10,173 nt of DNA from Chroococcidiopsidaceae cyanobacterium CP_BM_RX_35 (GCA_019242465.1 JAFAVL010000637.1:1-10173); one strand, 5' to 3'; shown: positions 1 to 7,023, numbered from the stretch's first letter. Made by a program: numbers and translations. Notes: generated by a model from the letters alone, not told the origin.

Positions 1-1
1 A

Positions 2-1618
2 TACACTCACCCCATCTTGCCCCTGCTAGCTGATACCAATGCTAGTCAGGTAGCGGTACCGAACATGACTCTGCCAATGCGTAGGTTCCAGTGGGCTGAG
101 GATATTCCCCGGCACCTACGCCTCTCTTGGGATTTGTATCGAGACCGATTTGGGCGGGAACCATTGGGTTTGTGGCCTTCAGAACAATCAGTCAGTCCCC
201 AGATTTTGCCTGATATTGTTAAGCAAGGGTTTCAATGGATTTGCTCAGATGAAGCCGTATTAGGTTGGACGCTAAAACACTTTTTTCATCGTGACGGAGA
301 TGGAAATGTTTTAGAACCAGAGTTGCTCTATCAACCCTATCGGCTCACAACAACAGCTGGTGATTTGGCAATCGTATTTCGAGATCACCGTCTGTCAGAC
401 TTAATTGGCTTTACCTACGCCTCAATGGAGCCAAAACAGGCAGCAGCAGATTTGGTAAGGAATTTAGAAGCAATCGCCTATCGGCTGAGACAAAGACAAG
501 CTAGCGGCAGTACAGCCCTGGAACAACCATGGTTAGTTAATATTGCCCTTGATGGCGAAAATTGCTGGGAATTTTATCAGCAGGACGGCAAACCCTTCCT
601 AGAAAACCTCTATCAGATGCTCAGCGATCGCCCAGAACTACAACTCGTCACTGTCTCTGAATACCTTGCCCAATTTCCTGCCACAACAACCATTCCCGCT
701 AGCCAACTACACAGCGGTTCTTGGGTAGACGGCAGCTTCACCACCTGGATTGGCGACCCAGCTAAGAATCGTGCTTGGGACTTGCTAGCAGAAGCCAGGG
801 CTGTGTTGGCAAAGCATCCAGAGGCTACAGAAGAAAACAATCCGGCAGCGTGGGAAGCCCTATATGCGGCAGAGGGCTCGGACTGGTTCTGGTGGTTTGG
901 GGAAGGTCATTCTTCTAACCAAGATGCCATCTTTGACCTGTTGTTCCGGGAACACCTGCGTGAGATTTATCAGGCGTTGAATGAGCCAGTACCTCCCTAT
1001 CTACGCCAGTCAGTAGAAACCCACACCATTAGAACTGACTATCGACCTCAAGCATTTATTCATCCTGTCATCAATGGGCAGGGCAATGAACAGGAGTGGG
1101 AAAAGGCTGGTCGTTTGGAAGTTGGTGGGGCGAGGGGAACAATGCATCAAAGCAGTGCCATCCAGCGTCTTTGGTATGGAATGGATCGCCAAAACTTTTA
1201 TCTACGACTAGACTTTCAAGTAGGTGTTCAATCAGGTCGAGACTACCCAAGTCAGATGCATTTGTTGTGGTTCTATCCCGAGCAAAGCGGGTATAAAAGT
1301 CCAGTTCCCCTAGAAAATGTGCCGGATGCACCACCAGTCAACTACCTGTTTCACCACCATCTGGCACTGAATTTACTGACTAGTTCAATCCTTTTTCAGG
1401 AGGCTAACGAGAATTTTCAATGGTATCCCCGCGTTAGCAATGCCCTCGTAGCTTTTGATCGTTGTCTAGAAATAGCAGTACCGTGGGCAGATTTGCAAAT
1501 TCCACCTGACTATCCGCTGCGGCTGATTTTAGTGATGGCAGACAGTGGACGGTTCAGTAGTTATTTACCCGAGAATGCTTTGATCTCAATCGAGGTGCCT
1601 GACTCAGCTTCTTTGTGA
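2..1618 (+). CDS. GH57 family glycoside hydrolase (alpha-amylase/alpha-mannosidase type), 5' end missing
   Basis: The reading frame is open to the left edge and begins with YTHPILPLL, the conserved segment that lies well inside GH57 catalytic domains, so the true start is outside the window. The first possible start, a TTG at 17, would cut that motif and is not the real start. Counting from this TTG, GLWPSEQSVS carries the expected nucleophile Glu56, and ALDGENCWE carries the expected acid/base Asp179. The stretch GSDWFWWFGEGH (about 287-298) fits the last conserved GH57 region. From about residue 340 to the end there is a separate beta-rich C-terminal domain (HPVINGQGNEQEWEKAG, LWYGMDRQNFYLRLDF), as in the longer cyanobacterial members of the family. 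Family members act on alpha-glucans in the cytoplasm; the exact substrate cannot be read from the sequence. The visible part is 539 codons. Confidence 0.9.
   Translation, partial: YTHPILPLLADTNASQVAVPNMTLPMRRFQWAEDIPRHLRLSWDLYRDRFGREPLGLWPSEQSVSPQILPDIVKQGFQWICSDEAVLGWTLKHFFHRDGDGNVLEPELLYQPYRLTTTAGDLAIVFRDHRLSDLIGFTYASMEPKQAAADLVRNLEAIAYRLRQRQASGSTALEQPWLVNIALDGENCWEFYQQDGKPFLENLYQMLSDRPELQLVTVSEYLAQFPATTTIPASQLHSGSWVDGSFTTWIGDPAKNRAWDLLAEARAVLAKHPEATEENNPAAWEALYAAEGSDWFWWFGEGHSSNQDAIFDLLFREHLREIYQALNEPVPPYLRQSVETHTIRTDYRPQAFIHPVINGQGNEQEWEKAGRLEVGGARGTMHQSSAIQRLWYGMDRQNFYLRLDFQVGVQSGRDYPSQMHLLWFYPEQSGYKSPVPLENVPDAPPVNYLFHHHLALNLLTSSILFQEANENFQWYPRVSNALVAFDRCLEIAVPWADLQIPPDYPLRLILVMADSGRFSSYLPENALISIEVPDSASL
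624..631. repeat. HIP1 octamer inside the GH57 gene
   Basis: Perfect GCGATCGC, the highly iterated palindrome of many cyanobacterial genomes. It is one of four exact copies in this window and supports the cyanobacterial assignment. Confidence 0.9.
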
Positions 1619-1633
1619 TAGTAAATGATGCAA

Positions 1634-1663
1634 AAGCTTCTACCTAGCGGTAGAGTGCAGCTT
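1634..1663 (+). other. Hairpin just downstream of the GH57 stop codon
   Basis: AAGCT (1634-1638) pairs with AGCTT (1659-1663), and TCTACC (1639-1644) pairs with GGTAGA (1649-1654) around the tetraloop TAGC. The 3' arm has a 4-base bulge, GTGC. This gives 11 base pairs starting 15 bases after the stop. No T-run follows, so it is not a standard intrinsic terminator. It could protect the 3' end of the mRNA, which is inference. Confidence 0.45.
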
Positions 1664-1730
1664 GTACAGAATTACGACATCATCGTGACATGCCTTACTG
1701 CTTGGTATTCAAGTAGACCTTGCACCTAAC

Positions 1731-1931
1731 GTGTGCTTGCAATTGTCTTTTAATTACAGCGAGGAGTTCGGTGGGGAAGGTAGGGCAATAAACTACACAG
1801 ATGTTCTAAAAGTAACTATGAGACTTCAAGAACAGACCGAACAAGAGAAATTTATTGCGGAATTAGAGCTTAATTGGTACGAAGTTGAGACCGAATGGTT
1901 TGAGTTTGGCAGAGAGTTTCTGATTTTCTAA
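1731..1931 (+). CDS. Possible small acidic protein, unrecognised
   Basis: This is an open frame of 66 codons from a GTG at 1731, lying between two convergent genes. An in-frame ATG at 1818 would give a 37-residue peptide starting MRLQEQTEQEKF. The C-terminal part is rich in Glu and aromatic residues (ELNWYEVETEWFEFGREF). A purine-rich stretch (GAGGAG, GGGGAAGG at 1761-1780) lies too far upstream of the ATG to be a normal ribosome binding site. No family is recognised. It may be a real microprotein, a gene remnant or chance; the evidence is weak. Confidence 0.25.
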   Translation: MCLQLSFNYSEEFGGEGRAINYTDVLKVTMRLQEQTEQEKFIAELELNWYEVETEWFEFGREFLIF

Positions 1932-1946
1932 TGCAAAAAAGCCCAT

Positions 1947-2798
1947 CTAAGCAGCTCGGCGGTGGATTAGGCGGGGATTAGAATGAGTCAAAGATCTGTT
2001 AACCTCAGAGCGGAGCACTCGGAACAATTCTTGTGTATTGGTATTCATACTGCTCAATACCGCTTCTAAAGACATATGGAAGAGTCCACGCTGACCATGA
2101 AATTCCACCAACTCCCCAACTTGATGACAGTTGATACCAAAGCGTCTAAGATGGCGAGCTAGCCGTGGTTCCATCAGAGTCAAGGCACCGTCAAGCCTGA
2201 ATTCTTGGACAACGCTAGTAGCTGCTAAATAGAGCCCTAGAGCAATCAGGGAGAAGTAGCGTCTTTCATTCTCGACTGCCTTGCTCTGCTTAGCAGATGT
2301 CTGATGTGATGTTGACCCTTCCACATCTCGTTTGCGAAAATCAGCAGTGACAGCCAGACGCGAAACCTCACCGAAAGAACCGCATGGCAAATCTCCCAGC
2401 CTCATGGTGTTAGATTGCAAATTTTGATCGTAAACCGTCTCATAAGGAAGATTCGCTTCTACCTTATGCGGATCAGGAAGTACTAGACGAACGCAGCCAG
2501 CGTAAAGTCCACTACGTAGATGCATCAACAAACAATGAATGGAGCGCTGATCGTAAATATCCTGTTCCATATCGTACGGGAAATTCTCTTCCGGCTCGTA
2601 TTTCAGCTCCTGACAGTAAACTTTGTAGCGGATTTTATAAACTTCTTCTCGCAACTTAGGTGTATTAGCTACAACTAACTTGAAATGTTGTAAGAACTGA
2701 GTACTTATACCATCAAACGCTACAGGATTTGAGCTGGGCGGTCTAATTGTCTCCATGATTTGCTGTCTGTTGTTGGGGGATTGCAAAAACTTCTCCAA
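1947..2798 (-). CDS. PEP-CTERM/exosortase system-associated acyltransferase (LuxI/GNAT-like N-acyl amino acid synthase family)
   Basis: The protein has the fold signature of autoinducer-synthase-like GNAT enzymes. IRYKVYCQEL (56-65) holds the conserved Arg57 near the N-terminus, EQDIYD (78-83) the acidic pair, then CVRLVLPDP (102-110), and EVSRLAV (144-150) matches the Glu/Arg motif of LuxI-type enzymes. The order and wording match the family annotated as exosortase-associated acyltransferase. Relatives transfer an acyl chain, often from acyl-ACP, to an amino acid or similar amine; the substrate here is unknown. The length (283 residues) is normal. The frame opens with a TTG at 2798. An ATG at 2756 (METIRPPSS) would give 269 residues, and neither start has a clear ribosome binding site. 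No exosortase or PEP-CTERM gene is visible nearby. The family call is firm and the biological role open. Confidence 0.82.
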   Translation of the reverse strand: MEKFLQSPNNRQQIMETIRPPSSNPVAFDGISTQFLQHFKLVVANTPKLREEVYKIRYKVYCQELKYEPEENFPYDMEQDIYDQRSIHCLLMHLRSGLYAGCVRLVLPDPHKVEANLPYETVYDQNLQSNTMRLGDLPCGSFGEVSRLAVTADFRKRDVEGSTSHQTSAKQSKAVENERRYFSLIALGLYLAATSVVQEFRLDGALTLMEPRLARHLRRFGINCHQVGELVEFHGQRGLFHMSLEAVLSSMNTNTQELFRVLRSEVNRSLTHSNPRLIHRRAA

Positions 2799-2872
2799 TA
2801 CTCAGAGAGCTTACAAATATTTTTTTCAGGGTTCCATGTTAAGTTACTTCCATAAATAGTACAGCACAACCG

Positions 2873-2897
2873 TAAAATCACTGTGTTTTTTAGTGAT
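2873..2897 (-). terminator. Weak terminator-like hairpin between the TonB-type gene and the acyltransferase
   Basis: ATCACT (2877-2882) and AGTGAT (2892-2897) form a perfect 6-bp stem with a 9-base loop. Read on the minus strand it is followed by TTTT then ACG. It lies about 190 bases after the stop of the TonB-family gene and about 75 bases before the acyltransferase start, so it could separate the two units. The stem is AT-rich and the T-run short. The rest of 2799-3088 is AT-rich, with no gene seen. Confidence 0.35.
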
Positions 2898-3088
2898 AAA
2901 AAATAAAACTATACTACCCCTGGCAAAGGATTGATGTGTGATCTCTACACAATCTTGCTGATATGAATTTAGAAAGGTACAATTTTAGCTTTTTTGATTA
3001 GAATTTTCTATAGCGAAATGGATGGCTTATAAAGAAAGCTTAATGTTAGAGCGAAAGCATTTATACTCTGGGTAACGCATCATAAAAA

Positions 3089-4321
3089 TCAAGGTCTATC
3101 AACATCAATATCAAGAATATTGAAAGTAAATTCGATATTAAGCTGAGCCTCTCGGAAACTTTCAGGTAAAGGTTCAAACGGCGCAGCCTGCTCCACTGCT
3201 TGCAGTGCTGCCTGGTCAACTTTGAGAGAACCAGAAGATCGGATGATACGCGGAGGAGTAATCTGACCACTGCGGCTGACAGCGAAAACAATGATGGTAT
3301 GTGTGGAGGAATTAGGATTTTCCTGCCGCCATCGCCTTGCTACTCGTTGCTTTAGCGCTTCTAGATAAGAACCAAGCTCGTCTTGACGAGCATCCACTCC
3401 TAAAGAATTAAGTGCTGTGCGATTAGCATTTGGGAGATTATCTCCACCCCTTCCAAAATTATGGCTAGGCAGGGAAACAGTCCCGCCTAAACTACTAGCT
3501 TGCTGCCATGACGGAAGCTGGTTATGAGATTTCTGTAGCGGTTGACTTGTAGTTGTAGGGGGCTTACTGCTGGGAGGGCGATTAAACGCTAGAGCATTGG
3601 ATGTTGGTAAGTGTTGTTTGCCTTCTGCGACAGAACGGCTATGTTGTGACAGCAACTGGCGATCGCCATTCTGAGCATGTCTAATTGGGGGCACAGGATT
3701 GCTGTTTGAGCGACGATTGAATGCTAAGCGACTGGTATTTGGCAGCTGTTCTGTGCGTTTTATTACAGGTTTAGTTTGCGGACGTGGCAGCGGACGGTGG
3801 CGTGGTGACGCTTGTTGTTTGCTAGATTGCCGTTTGGGCTCAGGCTCAGCTACAGGCGGACTGCTGTTTAGGTGATGACTGGTTGGTGACAGAGGAACTG
3901 TCACAGGTGCTGGCTGAGGTTGCGGCAGCAGTTTTTCAGGCTGGGTAGGATGAGGGGCTAATAATTTTGCCTGGGCTCGACTAGGCGGACTGGAAGACAA
4001 GCGAGTAGCAGCTCTAGTTCCAAGTCTGCCTGTCATGACTGGTAAGTCGCGACGGGCTTTACCCCCAGCTCTGGAGTTATTGGAGGCCGCATATTTTGCC
4101 TTCGCTGGTGGCGTTGCCGTTGCTGCTTCTGGTGGCAAGTCAATGAATCTGACTGGGATTGGTACATCTGGCTTGGGCTGGAGTCGATGGTTCACACTAT
4201 TCCTTTGCCAATAGATTGCTAAACCCAAGAACACAGCTCCGTGCAGGAGTAGCGATATTACCAGGAAAAGCATCCGATTGTGACCACCCCAACGCCGCCG
4301 GATCTGCCAATCTAAGGACAT
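3089..4321 (-). CDS. TonB-family energy-transducer-like protein
   Basis: Numbered from ATG 4321, there is a short basic N-terminus (RRRWGGHNR) and one membrane helix at about 17-37 (MLFLVISLLLHGAVFLGLAI). Then comes NNSRAGGKARRDLPV, a segment typical of cyanobacterial TonB proteins, and a long linker rich in Pro, Ser and Gln. The C-terminal TonB domain begins near residue 315 (LGSYLEALKQRVARRW, then ITPPRIIRSSGSLKVDQAAL and FEPLPESF). TonB proteins are anchored in the inner membrane, span the periplasm and pass proton-motive force energy to outer-membrane receptors. No exbB/exbD or receptor gene is visible, so the partner is unknown. A TTG at 4339, overlapping the upstream stop as TTGA, would add six residues; the ATG is preferred. 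The gene is last in a probable pilT operon. Linker repeats are listed separately. Confidence 0.83.
   Translation of the reverse strand: MSLDWQIRRRWGGHNRMLFLVISLLLHGAVFLGLAIYWQRNSVNHRLQPKPDVPIPVRFIDLPPEAATATPPAKAKYAASNNSRAGGKARRDLPVMTGRLGTRAATRLSSSPPSRAQAKLLAPHPTQPEKLLPQPQPAPVTVPLSPTSHHLNSSPPVAEPEPKRQSSKQQASPRHRPLPRPQTKPVIKRTEQLPNTSRLAFNRRSNSNPVPPIRHAQNGDRQLLSQHSRSVAEGKQHLPTSNALAFNRPPSSKPPTTTSQPLQKSHNQLPSWQQASSLGGTVSLPSHNFGRGGDNLPNANRTALNSLGVDARQDELGSYLEALKQRVARRWRQENPNSSTHTIIVFAVSRSGQITPPRIIRSSGSLKVDQAALQAVEQAAPFEPLPESFREAQLNIEFTFNILDIDVDRP
3404..3745 (-). repeat. Three degenerate repeats coding for an LP-x(5)-A-(F/L)-N motif in the TonB linker
   Basis: The linker carries LPNTSRLAFNR (coded at 3713-3745), LPTSNALAFNR (3578-3610) and LPNANRTALNS (3404-3436). 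The copies are 45 and 58 residues apart, and similarity is visible in the DNA as well. The pattern suggests old internal duplication of a linker unit. A binding role is possible but unproven. Confidence 0.6.
3659..3666. repeat. HIP1 octamer inside the TonB-family gene
   Basis: Perfect GCGATCGC, extended to the 10-base palindrome GGCGATCGCC. Confidence 0.9.
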
Positions 4322-4335
4322 GCAATTATGCCAAG

Positions 4336-5085
4336 TCAAAGGTTAGTTTTAGAGCTTAACATTACCAGAATTTTTTCTGTATTATCTAAATCGCCAACCA
4401 GACGCCGAATCGGTTGAGGCCATACCCTAACTAATGTGGGGGTAGCAGAAACTTGATTTGCCTCTGCTTGCTCTGGATGCTTAAAAACATCGATAACTTT
4501 CAGCGTGTAAGGGTAAAGGAGAGATTGCTCTAACAGTTGGTGGAGACTTTGAAGGATACGCTCGGTAGCAACGCTATGACCAGCAACAAATAGACGGAAA
4601 ACGTATCCCTGAGTTTCTGGCTGCCGTAGAAAACGTGGAAACACAACTGACTGCTGAGAGCTGCTTGGTGATTCAGAGCGCTCAAAGCGGATGATGAAAT
4701 CGCGATCTTCCCAAAGCTGAGGGAATGAGGAGCGGTAGGTAGCTAGCATCATAGGGTCACACACCCCCTCTAACCAAGGAGATGCTTGCCAGACGAGATC
4801 GCCTGTTTCAAAAACTGCATTCAGCAAAGCCTGATGTCGCAGCACTAGCGGGTATGCTTCGGCAAGTGTCCGCACTTGTTGAGTCTGTCGGTCTAAATAG
4901 CGATCGAGAGTGGCAGTGTAACAAGGCACCAGAAAATGCGGTGGTTCTGGTAAGCCTAGTATTTCCTGTAAACCAACACACAAATATAAATGCCAGCGAT
5001 CCTGTTTACTAGGGTCGATGCAGTAGATTAAATCTCCACCAGGTGTAAACAGGGCAATGCCTTTGAATAATTTAGGAAGGGTCAA
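4336..5085 (-). CDS. KaiB-fold domain protein with an unrecognised N-terminal domain
   Basis: The C-terminal third (161-243) is clearly KaiB-like: YVFRLFVAG at the first strand, LKVIDVFKHPEQAE, the ATPTLVRV segment with its cis-Pro position, and RRLVGDLDNTEKIL. It keeps the GDL signature of true KaiB proteins, which the KaiB-like sensor domain of SasA lacks as I recall it. Ordinary KaiB is about 100 residues; this protein has 249. Residues 1-135 form a separate conserved-looking region (ALFTPGGDLIYCIDP, GLPEPPHFLVPCYTATLDRYLD, CDPMMLATYRSSFPQLWED) that I do not recognise, joined by a Ser-rich linker at about 136-148. The start is a TTG at 5085, the only usable start codon in this stretch, 37 bases after the pilT stop. 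The 3' end abuts or overlaps the TonB-family gene. A role as an adaptor or timing input is inference; no kaiA or kaiC is in the window. Confidence 0.85.
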   Translation of the reverse strand: MTLPKLFKGIALFTPGGDLIYCIDPSKQDRWHLYLCVGLQEILGLPEPPHFLVPCYTATLDRYLDRQTQQVRTLAEAYPLVLRHQALLNAVFETGDLVWQASPWLEGVCDPMMLATYRSSFPQLWEDRDFIIRFERSESPSSSQQSVVFPRFLRQPETQGYVFRLFVAGHSVATERILQSLHQLLEQSLLYPYTLKVIDVFKHPEQAEANQVSATPTLVRVWPQPIRRLVGDLDNTEKILVMLSSKTNL

Positions 5086-5122
5086 TTTGGTTAACGAATG
5101 TGTTTGGTAATGGTAAGAAAGG

Positions 5123-6478
5123 TCAACCCCGACCTCGCAAAAGCTGCGCCATTTCGTTCGGTTTAGGTGCTGCCTCTAGTGCTGTTTCTTCAGTGATCCG
5201 TCCTTCTTCATATAGTTTGTAGAGAGATTGGTTCATTGTACACATACCTTCGAAGTTGCAACGGGGAATAATTGCTTCCACCTCATCAACTTCGTTGCGG
5301 ATAATAAAGTCTTTAATAGCATCAGAATTGATCATGATTTCGTGAACTGCAGCCCGTTTGCCATCTGTAGTTCGGACAAGACTTTGAGCAATCACAGCAA
5401 CGAGGGATTCAGCAACCTGAATTCGCATTGGTCCTTGCTCCTCTGGTTTATAAAGGTTAAGAATCCGTTCTATAGTTTTGACGGCACTATTGGTGTGCAG
5501 AGTACCAAAGACCAGGTGACCAGTCTGAGATGCCTTGAGAGCTGTATTTACAGTATCGCGATCGCGCATCTCCCCAATGAGAATGATATCGGGGTCCTCC
5601 CGAAGTGATGCCTTTAGTGCAGCGTCAAACTGCAATGTGTGGATGCCGACTTCCCGCTGCTTAACCAATGACTTACGGCTTTGATGGACAAATTCGATTG
5701 GGTCTTCGATTGAGATAATATTCTTAGGCATCTCTCTATTGATGTAGTCAACCATCGCTGCCATCGTTGTAGACTTACCAGAACCAGTTGGTCCCGTCAC
5801 CAAAATCAAGCCCTTGTGGTAATGACATAGATCTGCGAACACTGGTGGTAAATTCAGTTGTGCCATTGTGAGAATTTTCAGTGGAATTAACCGTAGCACC
5901 ATGGCGGGTCCTTGAAGAGCAACAAAGATGTTAATCCGGACTCTCGCTAATCCCTCATATTGTGTAGCACCATCAAATTCTAGATCCTGTCTAAACCGCT
6001 CGATTTGCTGTTCTGTAAGAATCTCCTGTAGCCAGCCGAAAAACGTCTCTAAGTTGATTTCTGGATAATCTGTGACGATGATTTGACCGCGTTCGCGAAA
6101 GCGGGGTACCTCACCGACACCTAAGTGAAGATCGGAAATCCCTTTGTCATAAGCTTCGTATACAAGTTGCTTCAAAGTAGGTAAATTATTGCCTGTTACG
6201 GAACGAGGTGTAGATGGTGGGCGATAGTTAGAAGAGGCAGGGAGTGGTGAGACTGTCGCAGGGTCAACGTCTCTTTTGCGTGCTACGCCGGGAGCTGCGT
6301 TGAATTCGTCAAGGTCAATCGCTGGAGAGACAGAAGTATCCGGCATCTTGACAGTGATGTTTTGGCGCTGCGTACTGCCAAGTAATGCATCATTACTAGG
6401 AGTCGGTCTTGGTGGTGGCATCGGGGGCAGACGGCGTTCAGAGGGAGGAAAAATTGGTGGGCGCGGCTGTTGTGTCAT
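5123..6478 (-). CDS. pilT: Type IV pilus retraction ATPase PilT
   Basis: All hallmarks of the secretion ATPase superfamily, PilT branch, are present: Walker A GPTGSGKST (229-237), Asp box IISIEDPIEF (254-263), Walker B DIILIGEMRD with catalytic Glu303, and His box TGHLVFGTLHTN (319-330). The PilT-type C-terminus is MCTMNQSLYKLYEEGRITEETAL. PilT is a cytoplasmic hexamer that hydrolyses ATP to pull pili back, driving twitching and phototaxis in cyanobacteria. At 451 residues it is about 100 longer than classical PilT. The extra N-terminus is Pro-rich (PPIFPPSERRLPPMPPPRP) and probably disordered. Cyanobacteria often carry several PilT paralogues, and this long form may be a PilT2-type protein, which I cannot settle. 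The ATG at 6478 has AAAGGA a few bases upstream and GGAG slightly further. It is the first gene of the probable operon. Confidence 0.93.
   Translation of the reverse strand: MTQQPRPPIFPPSERRLPPMPPPRPTPSNDALLGSTQRQNITVKMPDTSVSPAIDLDEFNAAPGVARKRDVDPATVSPLPASSNYRPPSTPRSVTGNNLPTLKQLVYEAYDKGISDLHLGVGEVPRFRERGQIIVTDYPEINLETFFGWLQEILTEQQIERFRQDLEFDGATQYEGLARVRINIFVALQGPAMVLRLIPLKILTMAQLNLPPVFADLCHYHKGLILVTGPTGSGKSTTMAAMVDYINREMPKNIISIEDPIEFVHQSRKSLVKQREVGIHTLQFDAALKASLREDPDIILIGEMRDRDTVNTALKASQTGHLVFGTLHTNSAVKTIERILNLYKPEEQGPMRIQVAESLVAVIAQSLVRTTDGKRAAVHEIMINSDAIKDFIIRNEVDEVEAIIPRCNFEGMCTMNQSLYKLYEEGRITEETALEAAPKPNEMAQLLRGRG
5558..5565. repeat. HIP1 octamer inside pilT
   Basis: Perfect GCGATCGC, placed in the Walker B region of the gene. 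Confidence 0.9.
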
Positions 6479-6649
6479 TTTCCTTTAACTCCTGGAGACT
6501 TCTGTAATAGCTGCCAACAAATGAGCCTCGACTGGGCATCAACGTTACACTGCCTTTTCCAAGGGGTGAAACAGTTTTGAGGTGCTGCTGTGGTCATTTG
6601 TCAGAACTATTACGTCTCTAGTTTTCCCAAGACACTGCACTTACTACCA

Positions 6650-6670
6650 TTTTGGATTTTGGATTTTAGA
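6650..6670. repeat. Short tandem heptamer repeat
   Basis: Three head-to-tail 7-base units, TTTTGGA, TTTTGGA and TTTTAGA. Such short tandem repeats are common between cyanobacterial genes. Function unknown. Confidence 0.75.
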
Positions 6671-6706
6671 TGATGGAATTGTAAAAGTTTTACTGAGATT
6701 TGGATC

Positions 6707-6772
6707 ATGAGTCAAACGAAATGGTTTGACAGCTTTATTAAGTTGCTCAATTATGAGAAACAACACATATAA
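6707..6772 (+). CDS. Possible 21-residue amphipathic microprotein
   Basis: An ATG opens a 21-codon frame with a normal stop, reading MSQTKWFDSFIKLLNYEKQH plus a final Ile. Hydrophobic residues at 6, 7, 10, 11, 13, 14 and 16 would line one face of a helix. The ribosome binding site is poor (TTTGGATC before the ATG), and the frame overlaps an inverted repeat. Chance is a fair alternative. Confidence 0.2.
   Translation: MSQTKWFDSFIKLLNYEKQHI
6711..6730. promoter_or_regulatory. Perfect inverted repeat, operator- or hairpin-like
   Basis: GTCAAAC and GTTTGAC are exact reverse complements, 7 bp each, around the 6-base spacer GAAATG. No T-run follows on either strand, which argues against a terminator. 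A near-palindrome, GTAAAA-G-TTTTAC, sits just upstream at 6681-6693. The repeat lies downstream of the candidate minus-strand promoter facing pilT, so it could be a repressor site or a leader hairpin. The right arm also contains TTGACA (6726-6731), a perfect -35 hexamer for plus-strand transcription. Confidence 0.45.
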
Positions 6773-6800
6773 TTATAAGAAATGTTAAGTAACTAGCCAA
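6768..6800 (-). promoter_or_regulatory. Candidate sigma-70-type promoter toward pilT, with a palindromic -10
   Basis: On the minus strand, TTGGCT (6800-6795) and TATAAT (6777-6772) are separated by 17 bases, the standard spacing. The start would fall near 6765, leaving a leader of about 290 bases before pilT. The -10 lies in the palindrome TATAATTATA (6768-6777), so the plus strand also has a perfect TATAAT here, though with a poor -35. Confidence 0.4.
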
Positions 6801-6991
6801 TCAACTCTTAACTTTGCCAGGTTAGCTGCTCGTACCGAAATACAGCATCAGTCGGAAGTTAGACTGTTAAAGACTTTTGATGTTAACCCTCTAATGAGTA
6901 ACGAAATGTTGTCAGATTGAGAACGGTTTGATATTCATTAACTCGAACGTTTAGATGTAAAGTTTTATTGAATACCCAATCATCTTTTGGT

Positions 6992-7019
6992 TTGAGTTCT
7001 ATATACTGATTTTTAATAC
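6992..7019 (+). promoter_or_regulatory. Candidate promoter of the small membrane protein gene
   Basis: TTGAGT (6992-6997) and TAATAC (7014-7019) are spaced by 16 bases. A second -10-like box, TATACT, lies at 7002-7007 without a good -35. Either would give a leader of 65-80 bases. Confidence 0.3.
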
Positions 7020-7023
7020 AACA

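Noticed and set aside
1932..1946. T-run (minus strand) just after the acyltransferase stop as a terminator
   Set aside because: The six T residues are real, but no stable stem precedes them; the best pairing has only two 3-bp helices with a bulge.
3578..3745. LPxTS-like strings in the TonB linker as sortase sorting signals
   Set aside because: They are internal, have no following hydrophobic segment or basic tail, and sortase signals are not expected in this kind of protein.
5228..5608. 126-codon open frame on the plus strand
   Set aside because: It lies wholly inside pilT on the opposite strand, where the pilT protein motifs are unambiguous. It is a shadow frame.
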